From positions 372,001 to 436,000 of the forward strand of contig WGOE01000003.1 of NCBI GenBank assembly GCA_016124195.1: a DNA stretch of 64,000 nucleotides. The letters are read 5' to 3'. Source of the DNA: a bacterium. GTDB taxonomy: Bacteria; Pseudomonadota; Alphaproteobacteria; Rhodobacterales; Rhodobacteraceae. Positions 43,296-52,972 of the stretch are shown here, piece after piece. The notes beneath the pieces were generated by a model. The model searched no databases. It had not been told where the DNA came from and saw nothing but the letters and a program-made list of their open reading frames with translations. The translations under genes were made by a program, and so were the position numbers. Positions within the stretch are counted from its first letter, which is position 1, and every line of letters starts with the position of its first letter.

Positions 43296-43337
43296 AGTTT
43301 GCCCGTGTCCTTGCTTAATGCCAATAACAGAAATTCT
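43296..43337 (-). promoter_or_regulatory. Candidate promoter and LysR-type operator for the amine operon
   Basis: On the minus strand: TTGGCA (43319-43324), 17-base spacer, CAAACT (43296-43301). A small dyad AGAAATTCT (43329-43337) lies just upstream of the -35, where LysR activators commonly bind. A second inverted repeat GGGCA...TGCCC (43290-43304) overlaps the -10. Assignments rest on spacing only. Confidence 0.35.
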
Positions 43338-43346
43338 CAGCTTGGA

Positions 43347-43841
43347 TTAGGCTGACGCTAAGGCCCAGGCAGCGATGGCGGCAGGGTCCGGTGGCAGGTC
43401 CTGTGCCATTTCGCCGGCAAAGCCCATCAGGTCGGGCAGATTCAGTGCGTTGACCCCGATCAGGACCGGAAGCCCCCGGTCGAGTGCCTGCACGATCAGC
43501 GGCACGTAGCCCCGGCCAGAGGCTTCGAGCTTGCCGAACTTGTTCACGATCAACACTTGCGCCCGCAAAAGCCGGGTCGAGACTTCCATCACCGCGCGTT
43601 CCAAGGCGCCGCCGTCCAGACGACAGCCCTTGGCCGCGCGCCCCAGATTTTGATTGATCCGGATCACCGGACCATCGGGCAGGACCTGCAACTGCATGTC
43701 GCAACTGGGGTCGGTGGTTTCCAGCGCAAAGGTCCCGGCAAGGCGAAGCCCGCCCGCCTGCATCGCCCGGACGGCCGCAGTCAGGCAGGCGTCGGTCTGG
43801 CCCCGGCCCGGCAGGCTGACGAAGCGCAGACCTGAGGTCAC
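43347..43841 (-). CDS. DUF2478 family protein
   Basis: A 164-residue protein of the DUF2478 family, a P-loop-related group of unknown function often found near molybdate genes in alphaproteobacteria. [16 protein letters not shown] resembles a degenerate nucleotide-binding loop without the GK(S/T). [31 protein letters not shown] and [15 protein letters not shown] are the conserved blocks. ATG 43841 overlaps the dxs stop (ATGA), making it the last gene of the xseB-ispA-dxs operon. An overlapping open frame at 43315-43863 lacks any family resemblance. Confidence 0.8.
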   Translation of the reverse strand: MTSGLRFVSLPGRGQTDACLTAAVRAMQAGGLRLAGTFALETTDPSCDMQLQVLPDGPVIRINQNLGRAAKGCRLDGGALERAVMEVSTRLLRAQVLIVNKFGKLEASGRGYVPLIVQALDRGLPVLIGVNALNLPDLMGFAGEMAQDLPPDPAAIAAWALASA

Positions 43842-45751
43842 GCCCGCTTCCCCACGACCGCAACGCCCAGGGTTTCCAGCACCTTCGCCTCGATCTGCGG
43901 AGCCTCCATGCCGGCCACGCGGTACATCGCCTCGGGCGAGGCCTGGTCGATGAAGATGTCGGGCAAGACCATGCTGCGGAATTTCAGACCTTTGTCGAAG
44001 ATGCCCTCTTCGGCGAGAAGATGCGCGACATGGCTGCCAAAGCCGCCAATCGCGCCCTCTTCGACGGTGATCAGCGCCTCATGTGTGCGGGCCAGTTGCA
44101 GGATCAGGTCGCGGTCCAGCGGCTTGGCAAAACGGGCGTCCGCCACCGTGGGCGGCAGACCGCGCGCGGCCAGCGATTCGGCCGCTTTGAGCACTTCGGA
44201 CAAATGGGTGCCGAAGGACAAAAGCGCCACGCGCGACCCTTCGCGCATCAGGCGACCCTTGCCGATCTGCAGCGGCACGCCCTTTAGCGGCATGTCGACC
44301 CCGACACCCTCGCCCCGCGGATAGCGGAACGCGATGGGGCCGGAGGAATGGGCGGCGGCGGTGGCGACCATGTGGACCAGTTCCGCCTCGTCCGCCGCGG
44401 CCATGACGACAAAGCCCGGAAGATTGGCCAGAAAGGCCACGTCAAAGGCGCCGGCATGGGTCGCGCCATCGGCGCCCACCAGCCCGGCCCGGTCGATGGC
44501 AAAGCGCACCGGCAGACGCTGGATCGCCACGTCATGCACGACCTGATCGTAACCGCGTTGCAGAAAGGTGGAATAGATCGCGCAGAAAGGCTTCATCCCG
44601 CCCGCCGCAAGCCCGGCCGAAAAGGTCACGGCATGTTGTTCGGCGATGCCCACATCGAACATCCGCCGCGGAAACCGGTTGGCGAACAGATCGAGCCCGG
44701 TGCCATCCGGCATCGCGGCGGTTATGGCTACGATCTTGCTGTCGGCCTCGGCCTCGCGGATCAGCGCCTCGGCAAAGACCTTGGTATAGGACGGCGCGTT
44801 GGAGGGCGCCTTCTTCTGCTCTCCTGTGATCACATCGAACTTGGCGCGGGCATGGCCCTTATCGGCCGATCGTTCGGCGGGCGCATAGCCTTTGCCCTTT
44901 TTCGTGATCACGTGAATAAGCGTCGGGCCGGTGGCGCGGGCCCGTACCGTGCGCAGGACCGGCAGAAGCTGGTCAAGGTCGTGGCCATCAATCGGGCCGA
45001 TGTAGGAAAAGCCCAGCTCCTCGAACAGGGTACCGCCGACGGTCATGCCCTTGAGCATTTCCTTGGCCCGGCGGGCGCCTTCCTGAAACGGTTCAGGCAA
45101 GAGGCTGACCATGCCCTTGGCGGCCTGCTTGATCTCTTGGAATGGCGCGCCGGCGTAAAGCCGTGACAGGTAGGACGACATCGCGCCAACGGGCGGGGCA
45201 ATCGACATCTCGTTGTCGTTCAGGATGACGAAGAGCCGCTTCTTCAGATGGCCGGCGTTGTTCATCGCCTCAAAGGCCATGCCGGCCGACATGGAGCCAT
45301 CGCCGATCACCGCAATCGCATCGCCCGGATCGCCGCCCAGATCCGCCGCCATGGTGAAGCCCAGCGCGGCCGAGATCGAGGTGGAACTGTGCGCCGCACC
45401 AAACGGGTCATAGGGCGACTCGCTGCGCTTGGTAAAGCCGGACAGGCCGCCTTCTGTCCGCAGGGTGCGGATGCGTTCGCGCCGCCCGGTCAGGATCTTG
45501 TGCGGATAGCACTGGTGGCCCACGTCCCAGATCAGCTTGTCGCGCGGCGTGTCAAAGACGGCATGCAGCGCCACCGTCAATTCCACCACGCCCAGCCCGG
45601 CGCCCAGATGCCCGCCCGTCACCGAAACGGCAGAGATTGTCTCGGCCCGCAGCTCATCGGCCAGAAGGCGCAGCTCGCGGTCGGTCAGCGCCTTGAGGTC
45701 GGCCGGCACATGCACGCGATCGAGAGTGGGTGTGATGGGCCGGTCGGCCAT
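43838..45751 (-). CDS. dxs: 1-deoxy-D-xylulose-5-phosphate synthase
   Basis: Condenses pyruvate and glyceraldehyde 3-phosphate, the first step of the MEP isoprenoid pathway. 637 residues, normal length. Transketolase-type marks: [33 protein letters not shown], the thiamine diphosphate motif [18 protein letters not shown] with ILNDNEMSI, then [18 protein letters not shown] and [13 protein letters not shown]. Start at ATG 45751 (MADRPITPT). It follows ispA by 7 bp and overlaps DUF2478. Grouping with ispA gives coordinated supply of farnesyl diphosphate for quinones, carotenoids and undecaprenol. Confidence 0.98.
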   Translation of the reverse strand: MADRPITPTLDRVHVPADLKALTDRELRLLADELRAETISAVSVTGGHLGAGLGVVELTVALHAVFDTPRDKLIWDVGHQCYPHKILTGRRERIRTLRTEGGLSGFTKRSESPYDPFGAAHSSTSISAALGFTMAADLGGDPGDAIAVIGDGSMSAGMAFEAMNNAGHLKKRLFVILNDNEMSIAPPVGAMSSYLSRLYAGAPFQEIKQAAKGMVSLLPEPFQEGARRAKEMLKGMTVGGTLFEELGFSYIGPIDGHDLDQLLPVLRTVRARATGPTLIHVITKKGKGYAPAERSADKGHARAKFDVITGEQKKAPSNAPSYTKVFAEALIREAEADSKIVAITAAMPDGTGLDLFANRFPRRMFDVGIAEQHAVTFSAGLAAGGMKPFCAIYSTFLQRGYDQVVHDVAIQRLPVRFAIDRAGLVGADGATHAGAFDVAFLANLPGFVVMAAADEAELVHMVATAAAHSSGPIAFRYPRGEGVGVDMPLKGVPLQIGKGRLMREGSRVALLSFGTHLSEVLKAAESLAARGLPPTVADARFAKPLDRDLILQLARTHEALITVEEGAIGGFGSHVAHLLAEEGIFDKGLKFRSMVLPDIFIDQASPEAMYRVAGMEAPQIEAKVLETLGVAVVGKRA

Positions 45752-45758
45752 GGCGTCC

Positions 45759-46628
45759 TCAACTTTCCCGTGCAATGACGAAGCGTGCCGCCGCGATCAG
45801 GGTCGCGGCCTTGGCACCATAGGGCGAAAGACAGGCCTCGGCCTGTGCAATCAGTTCGGCCGCCCGCGCCTCGGCGCCCTGCAGCCCAAGCAGTGAAACG
45901 AAGGTGGCCTTGCCCGCGGCCTCGTCCTTGCCAAGCCGCTTGCCCGCCTTGGCCGGATCGCCCTTCACGTCCAGAATGTCGTCGGCGATCTGAAACGCCA
46001 GCCCCAACGCCCTTGCATAGCCTTGCAGAGGCTTGCGGTCGGCACCGGCGATGATCGCGCCGGCCTCTGCCGAAAACTGGATGAGCGCCCCGGTCTTGCC
46101 GGCCTGCAAGCGGATGACCTGATCCAGATCCAGCGGCGTTGGTGACATTTCCGCCGCCATGTCCAGCGCCTGCCCCAAAACCATGCCCTCGGCCCCAGAG
46201 GCCTTGGCGAGGCCGTGGACAAGCCCGATCCGCACCTCGGCCGACCCAAGCGCCGGGTCGCACAGCAATTCGAAGGCCAGCGTCTGCAAGGCATCGCCAG
46301 CCAGAACAGCGGTCGCTTCGTCCCAGGCCTTGTGCACGGTGGGCTGGCCGCGGCGCAGGTCGTCATCGTCCATGCAGGGCAGATCGTCGTGCACCAGCGA
46401 ATAGGCGTGCAAAGCCTCTACCGCGGCGGCGGCGGCAAGCGCGGTCTCGGCCGGCAGGTCATGCAGCCTTGTACTTTCCAAGACCAGAAAGCCGCGCAGG
46501 CGTTTGCCGCCGTTCAGCGCATAGCGCATGGCATGCAGGACCGGTTCATCCGCCCTGCCGTCCAGCGCTGCGGTCAACCTGTGCTGGATGGCATTGGCAT
46601 CAGCGGCAAGACGGTCCGGAAATCTCAC
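45759..46628 (-). CDS. ispA: Farnesyl diphosphate synthase (polyprenyl synthetase family)
   Basis: A 289-residue short-chain prenyl transferase. The first Asp-rich motif is [17 protein letters not shown] and the second [25 protein letters not shown] is the diphosphate-binding region, and GQALDMAAE and KTGALI are also conserved. It makes C15 farnesyl diphosphate from DMAPP/IPP. The start is GTG 46628, which overlaps the xseB stop (GTGA on the minus strand), so xseB and ispA are translationally coupled. An upstream open frame in the same phase to 46886 is an extension through xseB and is not used. Confidence 0.95.
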   Translation of the reverse strand: MRFPDRLAADANAIQHRLTAALDGRADEPVLHAMRYALNGGKRLRGFLVLESTRLHDLPAETALAAAAAVEALHAYSLVHDDLPCMDDDDLRRGQPTVHKAWDEATAVLAGDALQTLAFELLCDPALGSAEVRIGLVHGLAKASGAEGMVLGQALDMAAEMSPTPLDLDQVIRLQAGKTGALIQFSAEAGAIIAGADRKPLQGYARALGLAFQIADDILDVKGDPAKAGKRLGKDEAAGKATFVSLLGLQGAEARAAELIAQAEACLSPYGAKAATLIAAARFVIARES

Positions 46629-46864
46629 ATCCCCTCCACCGGGGTGGTGCCCACGGCCTTGCCCTCGGCGGCGCGGATCAGTTCGACCTTTTCCTCGGCA
46701 TCCTTCAGCTTGCGCGCGCAAAGCGCCTTGAGCGCAGCGCCGCGTTCGTAAAGTGCAATCGACTGTTCCAGCGCCACGTCGCCGCGTTCCAATTGGGTGA
46801 CGACTTTTTCCAGTTCGGTCATGGCTTCTTCGAACGACAGTTCGGCTACGGGTTTTTCGGTCAA
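46625..46864 (-). CDS. xseB: Exodeoxyribonuclease VII small subunit
   Basis: A 79-residue protein with the XseB core: LSFEEAMTELEKVVTQLERG, DVALEQSIALYERG and LCARKLKDAEEKVELI. It joins the large XseA subunit in ExoVII, which degrades single-stranded DNA. No xseA is in the window. Its ATG overlaps the HDAC-like gene stop and its end overlaps ispA. The xseB-ispA-dxs order is common in proteobacteria. Confidence 0.96.
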   Translation of the reverse strand: MTEKPVAELSFEEAMTELEKVVTQLERGDVALEQSIALYERGAALKALCARKLKDAEEKVELIRAAEGKAVGTTPVEGM

Positions 46865-47784
46865 AGACCACGCTCCTGCAAGACACCTACATGCGCCGCG
46901 ACCGAAGCCGTCAGCGCATCCAGATCATAGCCTCCTTCCAGACAGGATACCACCCGGCCCTGACAATGGCGGTCGGCGAGATCGCAAAGCCGCTGCGTCA
47001 GCCAGCGATAATCAGCCTCGACCCAGTTAAGCTGGGCCAGCGGGTCGGCGGCATGGGCATCAAAACCGGCGCTGACCAGGATGAGTTCGGGCTTGAACGC
47101 CTCGAGCGCGGGGAAGGCCTCGGCCTCATAGGCGGCGCGCATAACGGCGCCGTCGCTGTGGGGCGCCAGCGGCAGGTTAAGGATTTGCCCATGGGCCCCG
47201 CGTTCGCTGGGCTCGCCAGAGCCGGGCCAAAGCGGCATCTGCTGGCTGGTGACGAACAGGATGCGCGGCTCGTCCCACAGCAGGGCCTGCGTGCCGTTTC
47301 CGTGATGCACGTCGAAATCGACGATGGCGACCCGCGACAGACCGCGCCGGTCCAGCGCGTGCCGGGCGGCGATCGCCACGGTGCCGAACAGGCAGAACCC
47401 CATCGCGACAGAGGCCTCGGCATGGTGACCCGGGGGGCGCGCCAGCACGAAGGCATTCCTGGCCTCGCCGTCCAGAACGGCATCGACGGCGGCGCAGGCT
47501 CCGCCCACTGCGCGCAAGGCGGCCTCCCACGAGCCGGGCGACATCCAGGTGTCAGGATCCAGTTGCACGGCTCCGCTGTCAGGTTCAGCCTTGCGGATCG
47601 TGTCGATATAGGCCTGCGGATGACAAAGCCGCAGGTCGCTTTCCTCGGCCATGGGAGAGATCTTGCGCGTCAGGTCCATACTGGCCAGGCCGCGTTCCAC
47701 TGCGGCCACACGCTCTGCCCGTTCGGGATGTCCCTTCGGGGTGCGGTGATGATTGGAAACCGGGTGGGCGAAAAGCAGCGTCAT
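46861..47784 (-). CDS. Histone deacetylase-family (class II / acetylpolyamine amidohydrolase-like) hydrolase
   Basis: A 307-residue zinc hydrolase of the HDAC/AcuC/AphA superfamily. Active-site motifs are complete: RPPGHHAEA, VDFDVHHGNGTQ (zinc ligands D and H) and VSAGFDAHAADPL. Bacterial members deacetylate acetylpolyamines, acetoin-system proteins or unknown small molecules; the substrate here cannot be chosen. ATG 47784 has GAGGG six bases upstream. It heads the operon HDAC-xseB-ispA-dxs-DUF2478. The 230 bp upstream, to the cheD end, shows no further gene and should hold the operon promoter. Confidence 0.9.
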   Translation of the reverse strand: MTLLFAHPVSNHHRTPKGHPERAERVAAVERGLASMDLTRKISPMAEESDLRLCHPQAYIDTIRKAEPDSGAVQLDPDTWMSPGSWEAALRAVGGACAAVDAVLDGEARNAFVLARPPGHHAEASVAMGFCLFGTVAIAARHALDRRGLSRVAIVDFDVHHGNGTQALLWDEPRILFVTSQQMPLWPGSGEPSERGAHGQILNLPLAPHSDGAVMRAAYEAEAFPALEAFKPELILVSAGFDAHAADPLAQLNWVEADYRWLTQRLCDLADRHCQGRVVSCLEGGYDLDALTASVAAHVGVLQERGL

Positions 47785-48014
47785 GGGCATCCCTCTGTTT
47801 GCGCCAATCAAGAAGAGATACGTGCAGACGCGCAAGCCGGATGCGTGCCGGACAGATCGAAAGATCGCGGTTACTGGGATAGCGGCTGCGGCCAGAGCAC
47901 TTGTCGGTTCGACGCGATCCGGCCCTGCGGATGGGTCGCGCGCATCCCACCGCCTTCAAGGCCCGGTCAAAGCGGCACAAGGCCTTCCCAGTTCGCTGTC
48001 CGGAATTGTCCTTT

Positions 48015-48548
48015 TCAGAACATCAGCACACTGCCGGCCTGCGGTTGCGGGCGTGGCGGCGGCACCTCGTTCAGTTCAACCTCATCACTCTGCACGAACA
48101 GCAATTTGGCCTGACCTGTCGTCGGACGAAAGATCACCCGGCGTGCCAGCGTACCGCCGATGCTTTCGGACAGGCTTGGAATGCCCTCGTTGGCCAGGAA
48201 GCTATGGGCGAAGGCGGCGTTTTGCCGCCCTATATCGCTCAGCGTGGCCGACATCCGCGCACCGCCGAACAGCTTGGCCTGAAGCCTTGATTTCATGGCA
48301 CCCGACTTCAGCAATTCGTTGATCAGCTTTTCCATGGCATTGACGCCGAACCGGATATGCCCGGATTCGGTGCCGCGCCCCGCCGGCAGCAGAAAGTGGT
48401 TCATCCCACCAATCGCCGCGATCGGATCGAACAGACAAACCGAGATGCAGGACCCCAGCACGGTGGAGAGTGTCGCCTCAGGATGCGCCGAAACGTAGTA
48501 GGTGCCCTGAACCACATAGACAATCTTGCCTTCGGTTATGACCGTCAT
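48015..48548 (-). CDS. cheD: Chemoreceptor glutamine deamidase CheD
   Basis: A 177-residue CheD. The catalytic cysteine is in TVLGSCISVCLFDP (C34) and the histidine in GGMNHFLLPAG. KLFGGARM and IGRQNAAFA are conserved. CheD deamidates glutamines in chemoreceptors and supports adaptation. It overlaps cheB by 4 bp and is the last gene of the chemotaxis block. The C-terminal tail is proline- and glutamine-rich. Confidence 0.95.
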   Translation of the reverse strand: MTVITEGKIVYVVQGTYYVSAHPEATLSTVLGSCISVCLFDPIAAIGGMNHFLLPAGRGTESGHIRFGVNAMEKLINELLKSGAMKSRLQAKLFGGARMSATLSDIGRQNAAFAHSFLANEGIPSLSESIGGTLARRVIFRPTTGQAKLLFVQSDEVELNEVPPPRPQPQAGSVLMF

Positions 48549-49576
48549 GATAGCATTCGCCCCTCTTCAGTACCCTGTGCACAGGCGCGCAGAATGGCGC
48601 CGGCGATGTCACTCAAGGGCAATTGCTGGCGCACGGCGCCGATTTCCCAGGCGGCCTTAGGCATGCCATAGACAACGGACGAGGTTTCGTCCTGCCCGAT
48701 GGTCATGGCCCCGCCCTGCCGCAATGCCAGAAGACCATCGGCTCCGTCGCGCCCCATGCCCGTCAACAGAGCCGCGACCACGTTAGCGGCGGCCGGCACA
48801 GCCGAGCGGAACAGCGCGTCGACCGAAGGCAAATGCCCCGAGACCAGCGGCCCCGGCTCCACCCCGATGCGGTAAGGCTTCATTGACTGCAGCCGCATGT
48901 GGCCCGGACAGCCAGCCGCGACGCAGACCCGACCCTGGCGCAACTCCATACCGTCTTGCGCCGCTTCGACGGTCACGGCGCAGCGACGGTCCAGAAGACG
49001 GATCAAGCTTTCGCTGAACCCTTGACCGGTGTGCTGCACCACCGCCACGGGTGGGCAGTCGGCCGGAAGTGCCGAAAGCACCGCAAGCAGGGCATCCACC
49101 CCGCCCGTCGAGGCACCGATGAGGATCAGCTTTCCGGGCCTGATCGACACGTTGGCCCGGATCGGCGCCGCAATGCGGACGGCCTCGCGCGGCTGCACCC
49201 GGCGGAGGGCCGCCGTGATCTGAGCCGCAATTTCTTGCGGTGTTCGCCCAGTATCGATCGGCGGATTGTCCGAGGCGGTTTCGGCCGTGGTGACCGCTGG
49301 CGTGATCTGGCCGGCCAATCCGCGGTGATCGACTGTGATCCAGCGCGCATTCAAAGCCCGGAACAATGATCGCATCAAGGCAAATTCGGGCAGCCGTGTC
49401 AGATCGCGCGCCACCAGCACGACGTCGGGCTCCATCGCCTCGGCCGCGGTGTAGGTGGCCGGCAGATCCGAGGCCTGGCAGATGACCTCAAACCCTGGAA
49501 CCGCACCCAGCGCCTTGACCAGCCTTATCCGCATTGCGGGATTCGCGCCCGCTACAATGACCGTTGTGTCAGGCAC
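48545..49576 (-). CDS. cheB: Chemotaxis protein-glutamate methylesterase CheB with degenerate receiver domain
   Basis: A 343-residue protein. The C-terminal methylesterase domain is intact: nucleophile in LIGASTGGVDALL, histidine in AVVQHTGQGFSESLI and aspartate in TGMGRDGADGL. It removes methyl groups from chemoreceptors. The N-terminal receiver is degenerate: the acidic pair is G-A (VIVAGANPAMR), the phosphoacceptor position in PDVVLVARDL is Ala, and no active-site lysine is seen. It therefore cannot be activated by CheA in the usual way. A proline/threonine linker joins the domains. It lies between the MCP gene and cheD. Confidence 0.93.
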   Translation of the reverse strand: MPDTTVIVAGANPAMRIRLVKALGAVPGFEVICQASDLPATYTAAEAMEPDVVLVARDLTRLPEFALMRSLFRALNARWITVDHRGLAGQITPAVTTAETASDNPPIDTGRTPQEIAAQITAALRRVQPREAVRIAAPIRANVSIRPGKLILIGASTGGVDALLAVLSALPADCPPVAVVQHTGQGFSESLIRLLDRRCAVTVEAAQDGMELRQGRVCVAAGCPGHMRLQSMKPYRIGVEPGPLVSGHLPSVDALFRSAVPAAANVVAALLTGMGRDGADGLLALRQGGAMTIGQDETSSVVYGMPKAAWEIGAVRQQLPLSDIAGAILRACAQGTEEGRMLS

Positions 49577-49639
49577 GGTTCAATCCTCTCGTGAGGGGGG
49601 TGGCAACGCGCCGGGCGAAGGTTGGCTTGGCGATCAAGG

Positions 49640-52027
49640 TCAGAAATCCTGCCATTTGCCTTTCGCGGCGGCTGCGGTTTGGGATGACGGGGCTTCGGTC
49701 GACCGCTGGAGTGGCGCCTTGGCAGGGGGCAAGGGCTCAAGTTTGCTGCGCGGACTGTCGGCACGGGTCGCATGGCGCATCGCCGATGGCGGTGCGGCAT
49801 GACGCCGGGCTGCTGCCCCGGGCGCGGCAGCGGTCTTGCGCAGCTGGAATTGCGCGACCAGCTCCGACAGACCCGCAGCCTCTTCGCTCATTGATTGGCT
49901 GGCGGCCGTCGATTCCTCGACCATGGCGGCGTTCTGCTGTGTGACCTGGTCCAGTTGCGAAACGCCGACGTTGATTTCCGCCAGACCGGTCGATTGTTCC
50001 GTGGCCGCCGAGGCAATGTTGGAAACCAGATTCGAAATATGTCCTACACGGTTCACGATATTCGCCAAAACATCGCCGGCGCGCCCGACCTGCTCGACAC
50101 CACGCCCGACATGTTGGGTCGAGGCACTGATCAGGGATTTGATTTCTTTCGCCGCAGCGGAAGAGCGCTGCGCAAGAGCGCGCACTTCAGAGGCAACCAC
50201 GGCAAATCCCTTGCCGGCATCACCTGCGCGTGCGGCCTCGACGCCGGCGTTCAGGGCCAGAAGGTTGGTCTGGAAGGCGATGTCGTCGATCACCCCGATG
50301 ATCTGCGAGATCTGGTCGGACGAACGCTCGATCTCTGTCATCGCATCCACGGCGCCCTGTACGACCTTGCCGCTTTCTTCCGCTTCATTGCGGGCCGAGC
50401 GGACGATCCCTTCGACTTCCTTGGCGCCGTCGGCGGCCGACCTGACCGAGGCGGTCAACTGGTCGAGCGCTGCGGCGGTCTGTTGCAGCGTTGCGGCCTG
50501 TGTTTCGGTCCTGCCGGACAGATCTTCCGAGGATTGGCTGATTTCCCGCGCCCGCGACCGGATGCTTTCGGACGTTTCCACGACCATGGAAATCGTTTCG
50601 GAAAGGCGTTCGATCGTCAGGTTGAAGTTCTGCCGCAGCATTTCCTGTTCGCCGAACGATACTTCGATGGACCGCTGCAGGTTGCCGGTGGACAGTTCGC
50701 GCAGCGCGACGCTCAATTCCTCAACGATGCGTTTCTGCTCATCCGACCTCGTCTGACGCTCAGCCTCCATCCCGCTGGAAAGAATGAGCTTTTCGCGCAG
50801 GGAATCGACAGATTTGGCGATGTCGCCGATCTCGTCATTGCGGTCGGCATCCTCGATCCTGACCTGCAGGTCACCCTCGGCGATGGTTCGGATCACACCG
50901 GAGACACGTTCGATCGGCCCGGTGATTGTTTTGGCCATCAGGACACCCACCAAGGTCAGGGCCCCGGCCCCGAGCAGGGTCAAAAGTACCAGAGTGTTCC
51001 GGGCAGAAATCACATGGGCATAGGTTTCACTGTCGGCGATTTCGACCAGGATATTGTAGGAAAGGCCCCGGATCTTGATTGCGGTCGTCGCAGCCGTACC
51101 GATCTGGCCCGAAGTCAGCATGGTATGCCGCAGGATGACCCCGTCGTTTTTCGCATTGTCGACGATCTGTGGCAGCCTCGGCAGCGGGTCCAGGGACGCA
51201 TACCCGCCATCAAAGCGCGAGGCATTCCGGGCTGCGCCGTCCGGCCCGACAAGTGTCACCTCCCCCGTTTCGCCCAGCCCGGTGGGGCTATCGGCCGCGG
51301 CATCCAGGGCCGCGTCCGAAATCTGAATTGCGAAAACCCCGATCACCTTTCCATCTTCGGACAGAATAGACTTCGCGGCAAAAGCGGCTGGCGCCCCGGC
51401 GGAGGGCCCATATTTCGCAAAGTCAGAGAAATGCACGGTGGTTGACGTATCGTCCTTGGCCGCTTTGAACGCAGCGGCAAGCGGGCCGGCTGCTTCCGGT
51501 CCGGTCAGCAGGTTGCTGGCGAAATCGGTTTCCTTGTCGACTGTAAAAATGACGTTTCCATCCAGATCAATCAGGAAGAAGTCATAGTAACCATGTAGTT
51601 GCGTCCACTTGCGGAACGAAGGCTGAAACTGGGCGTGCTGGGTGTTGTAGGTGTTGGGCGGGTCCACCTGGTCAAGCTCCATGCGCTTGCCCTGCGGATG
51701 AGGGTTGTTCGTGATATAATCCGCCGTCAGAGCAGACTGCGGGTCGAGCCCCTCGGATTTCCAGCCCATCTCGAGCCGCCGGAAACCGGCAAGCGTCTGC
51801 GGGCGGCCGGACATGTCCTGCACATTTCGTTCGACATCGGCATAGAAACTTTCGACTGCCGCCCTTCTGGTTGCCAGAAGTGCCGTGACCGAATCGTCCA
51901 CGTCCAGCCGCGCCAGGGTATCGAGCTGAAAATATCCGATCGACCCGACCAGGCCGCACATCAAGAGGCCGGACAGCACAATCGCCAGGGGCAATCTGAT
52001 CCGCAAGGGAATGGAACCGAAACTCAT
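49640..52027 (-). CDS. Methyl-accepting chemotaxis protein
   Basis: A 795-residue chemoreceptor. A membrane helix near residues 10-32 is followed by a large periplasmic sensor (about 33-345) with Cache-like features ([30 protein letters not shown]). A second helix lies near 350-372, then HAMP ([20 protein letters not shown]) and a second HAMP-like segment. The signalling tip is [20 protein letters not shown] with [18 protein letters not shown] long Ala/Pro/Ser tail ends in KWQDF, a probable CheR/CheB docking pentapeptide. Start at ATG 52027, preceded by GAAGGTG. It lies inside the chemotaxis operon; the ligand is unknown. Confidence 0.93.
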   Translation of the reverse strand: MSFGSIPLRIRLPLAIVLSGLLMCGLVGSIGYFQLDTLARLDVDDSVTALLATRRAAVESFYADVERNVQDMSGRPQTLAGFRRLEMGWKSEGLDPQSALTADYITNNPHPQGKRMELDQVDPPNTYNTQHAQFQPSFRKWTQLHGYYDFFLIDLDGNVIFTVDKETDFASNLLTGPEAAGPLAAAFKAAKDDTSTTVHFSDFAKYGPSAGAPAAFAAKSILSEDGKVIGVFAIQISDAALDAAADSPTGLGETGEVTLVGPDGAARNASRFDGGYASLDPLPRLPQIVDNAKNDGVILRHTMLTSGQIGTAATTAIKIRGLSYNILVEIADSETYAHVISARNTLVLLTLLGAGALTLVGVLMAKTITGPIERVSGVIRTIAEGDLQVRIEDADRNDEIGDIAKSVDSLREKLILSSGMEAERQTRSDEQKRIVEELSVALRELSTGNLQRSIEVSFGEQEMLRQNFNLTIERLSETISMVVETSESIRSRAREISQSSEDLSGRTETQAATLQQTAAALDQLTASVRSAADGAKEVEGIVRSARNEAEESGKVVQGAVDAMTEIERSSDQISQIIGVIDDIAFQTNLLALNAGVEAARAGDAGKGFAVVASEVRALAQRSSAAAKEIKSLISASTQHVGRGVEQVGRAGDVLANIVNRVGHISNLVSNIASAATEQSTGLAEINVGVSQLDQVTQQNAAMVEESTAASQSMSEEAAGLSELVAQFQLRKTAAAPGAAARRHAAPPSAMRHATRADSPRSKLEPLPPAKAPLQRSTEAPSSQTAAAAKGKWQDF

Positions 52028-52195
52028 CTTCTGCACCTTCTTGGCTCGATCTATTGACACTCGTGTTCCTGCCGCCATGCGTGCGGTGGGGACGAGGGGT
52101 AGTTGAGGCCGGTCAATTCGGTTGGTCTGGCGGCTTTCCTGGCCCCCTTTGAGCCGCCATCGCGCAATCTGCCGCCCATCCGCGGATCTGAAGGG

Positions 52196-52573
52196 CTAAA
52201 AGAGCATCGGTTCGGACTGCACGTCATCTTCGCGCGGCATGCCGTGTCCCTGCAGCCGCAGGCGCAGATCGGCCAGCCGCAACCGCGTCATGGCCGCCTC
52301 CGGCGGCAGCGTGCCAGAGGTGCGCGCCCTTGCCTCGGTCGCCAGATCGTCAAGCCAGAACGACAGGTCTTCGAGCGTCTGGCTCAGCAGATCGATCTTC
52401 TGCAGGGACGCGACGCTGGAACGAAAGGTCGCAGGCGATACGCAGGCGGTGGCCGAATGGGGTGCCCGCGACAGAAGAGGCGCGATACAGTCCTCGATCT
52501 CCAGCAAGAGCCGCGCACTGTCCGCGAGAATCGCGGCTGTGCGTTCAAGAAGCGGTGGCAAGGGTTCCATCAT
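52196..52573 (-). CDS. Small chemotaxis-operon protein with D-x3-Q motif (CheT/CheZ-like candidate)
   Basis: A 125-residue, mainly helical protein with no annotated domain that I recognise. The central helix SVASLQKIDLLSQTLEDL carries D61-L-L-S-Q65. This matches the D-x3-Q motif that CheZ-type phosphatases, and the CheT protein of rhizobial chemotaxis operons, use to dephosphorylate CheY. It lies between cheY and the MCP gene. An ATG-ATG start at 52573/52570 follows GGAAG. The phosphatase role is an inference from motif plus context; a structural or scaffold role is possible. Confidence 0.6.
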   Translation of the reverse strand: MMEPLPPLLERTAAILADSARLLLEIEDCIAPLLSRAPHSATACVSPATFRSSVASLQKIDLLSQTLEDLSFWLDDLATEARARTSGTLPPEAAMTRLRLADLRLRLQGHGMPREDDVQSEPMLF

Positions 52574-52585
52574 CGGGCTTCCTGA

Positions 52586-52972
52586 TTACAAAGGCCCAAC
52601 GACGCGCTCGATCGAGGCTTTCATCGTGGCGGTGGTGAATGGTTTGCGGATCAGGTTGTTCAAGCCAAGTTCCTGACCGATTTTCAGCAGTTCCGGCGTG
52701 GGCTGCCCCGTGATCAGGATGAAGCCTATGCGCGCGGTGCTCTTGTTGCTGCGCAGCGCATGCAAGAGTTCAAGCCCGTTCATGCCCGGCATGTTCATGT
52801 CGCACAAGACGAGGTGCACCGGTGCCGCGACCAGCTTGCCCAGGGCGGCCCGACCATCGTTTTCGGTCAGATATTTGGTAATGCCCAGCTCTTCCAGAGA
52901 CTGTGTGATCAGCGCGCGACTGACTGACATGTCATCGATCACCATGATGCGGATGCTGTCTCGCAGGCTCAT
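52586..52972 (-). CDS. cheY: CheY-type response regulator (second copy)
   Basis: A 128-residue single receiver domain. Acidic pair in MVIDDMSVSR, phosphoacceptor D in VLCDMNMPGMNG, threonine in ILITGQ and lysine in IRKPFTT are all present. It is probably one of two CheY proteins competing for CheA phosphoryl groups; in such systems one controls the flagellar motor and the other is a phosphate sink. It overlaps cheR by 4 bp and is followed by the CheT-like gene after 12 bp. Confidence 0.93.
   Translation of the reverse strand: MSLRDSIRIMVIDDMSVSRALITQSLEELGITKYLTENDGRAALGKLVAAPVHLVLCDMNMPGMNGLELLHALRSNKSTARIGFILITGQPTPELLKIGQELGLNNLIRKPFTTATMKASIERVVGPL

Noticed and set aside
43315-43863. Alternative minus-strand frame overlapping DUF2478
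   Set aside because: Arg/Gly/Ser-rich with no family features; the frame 43347-43841 matches DUF2478 and couples to dxs.
46629-46886. N-terminal extension of ispA through xseB
   Set aside because: The region is the clearly conserved xseB in another frame; GTG 46628 gives a normal-length enzyme.
47785-48014. Possible small RNA or gene in the 230-bp gap before the HDAC-like gene
   Set aside because: No convincing hairpin with T-run, no ribosome site with a conserved-looking short frame; probably just promoter and 3' end.
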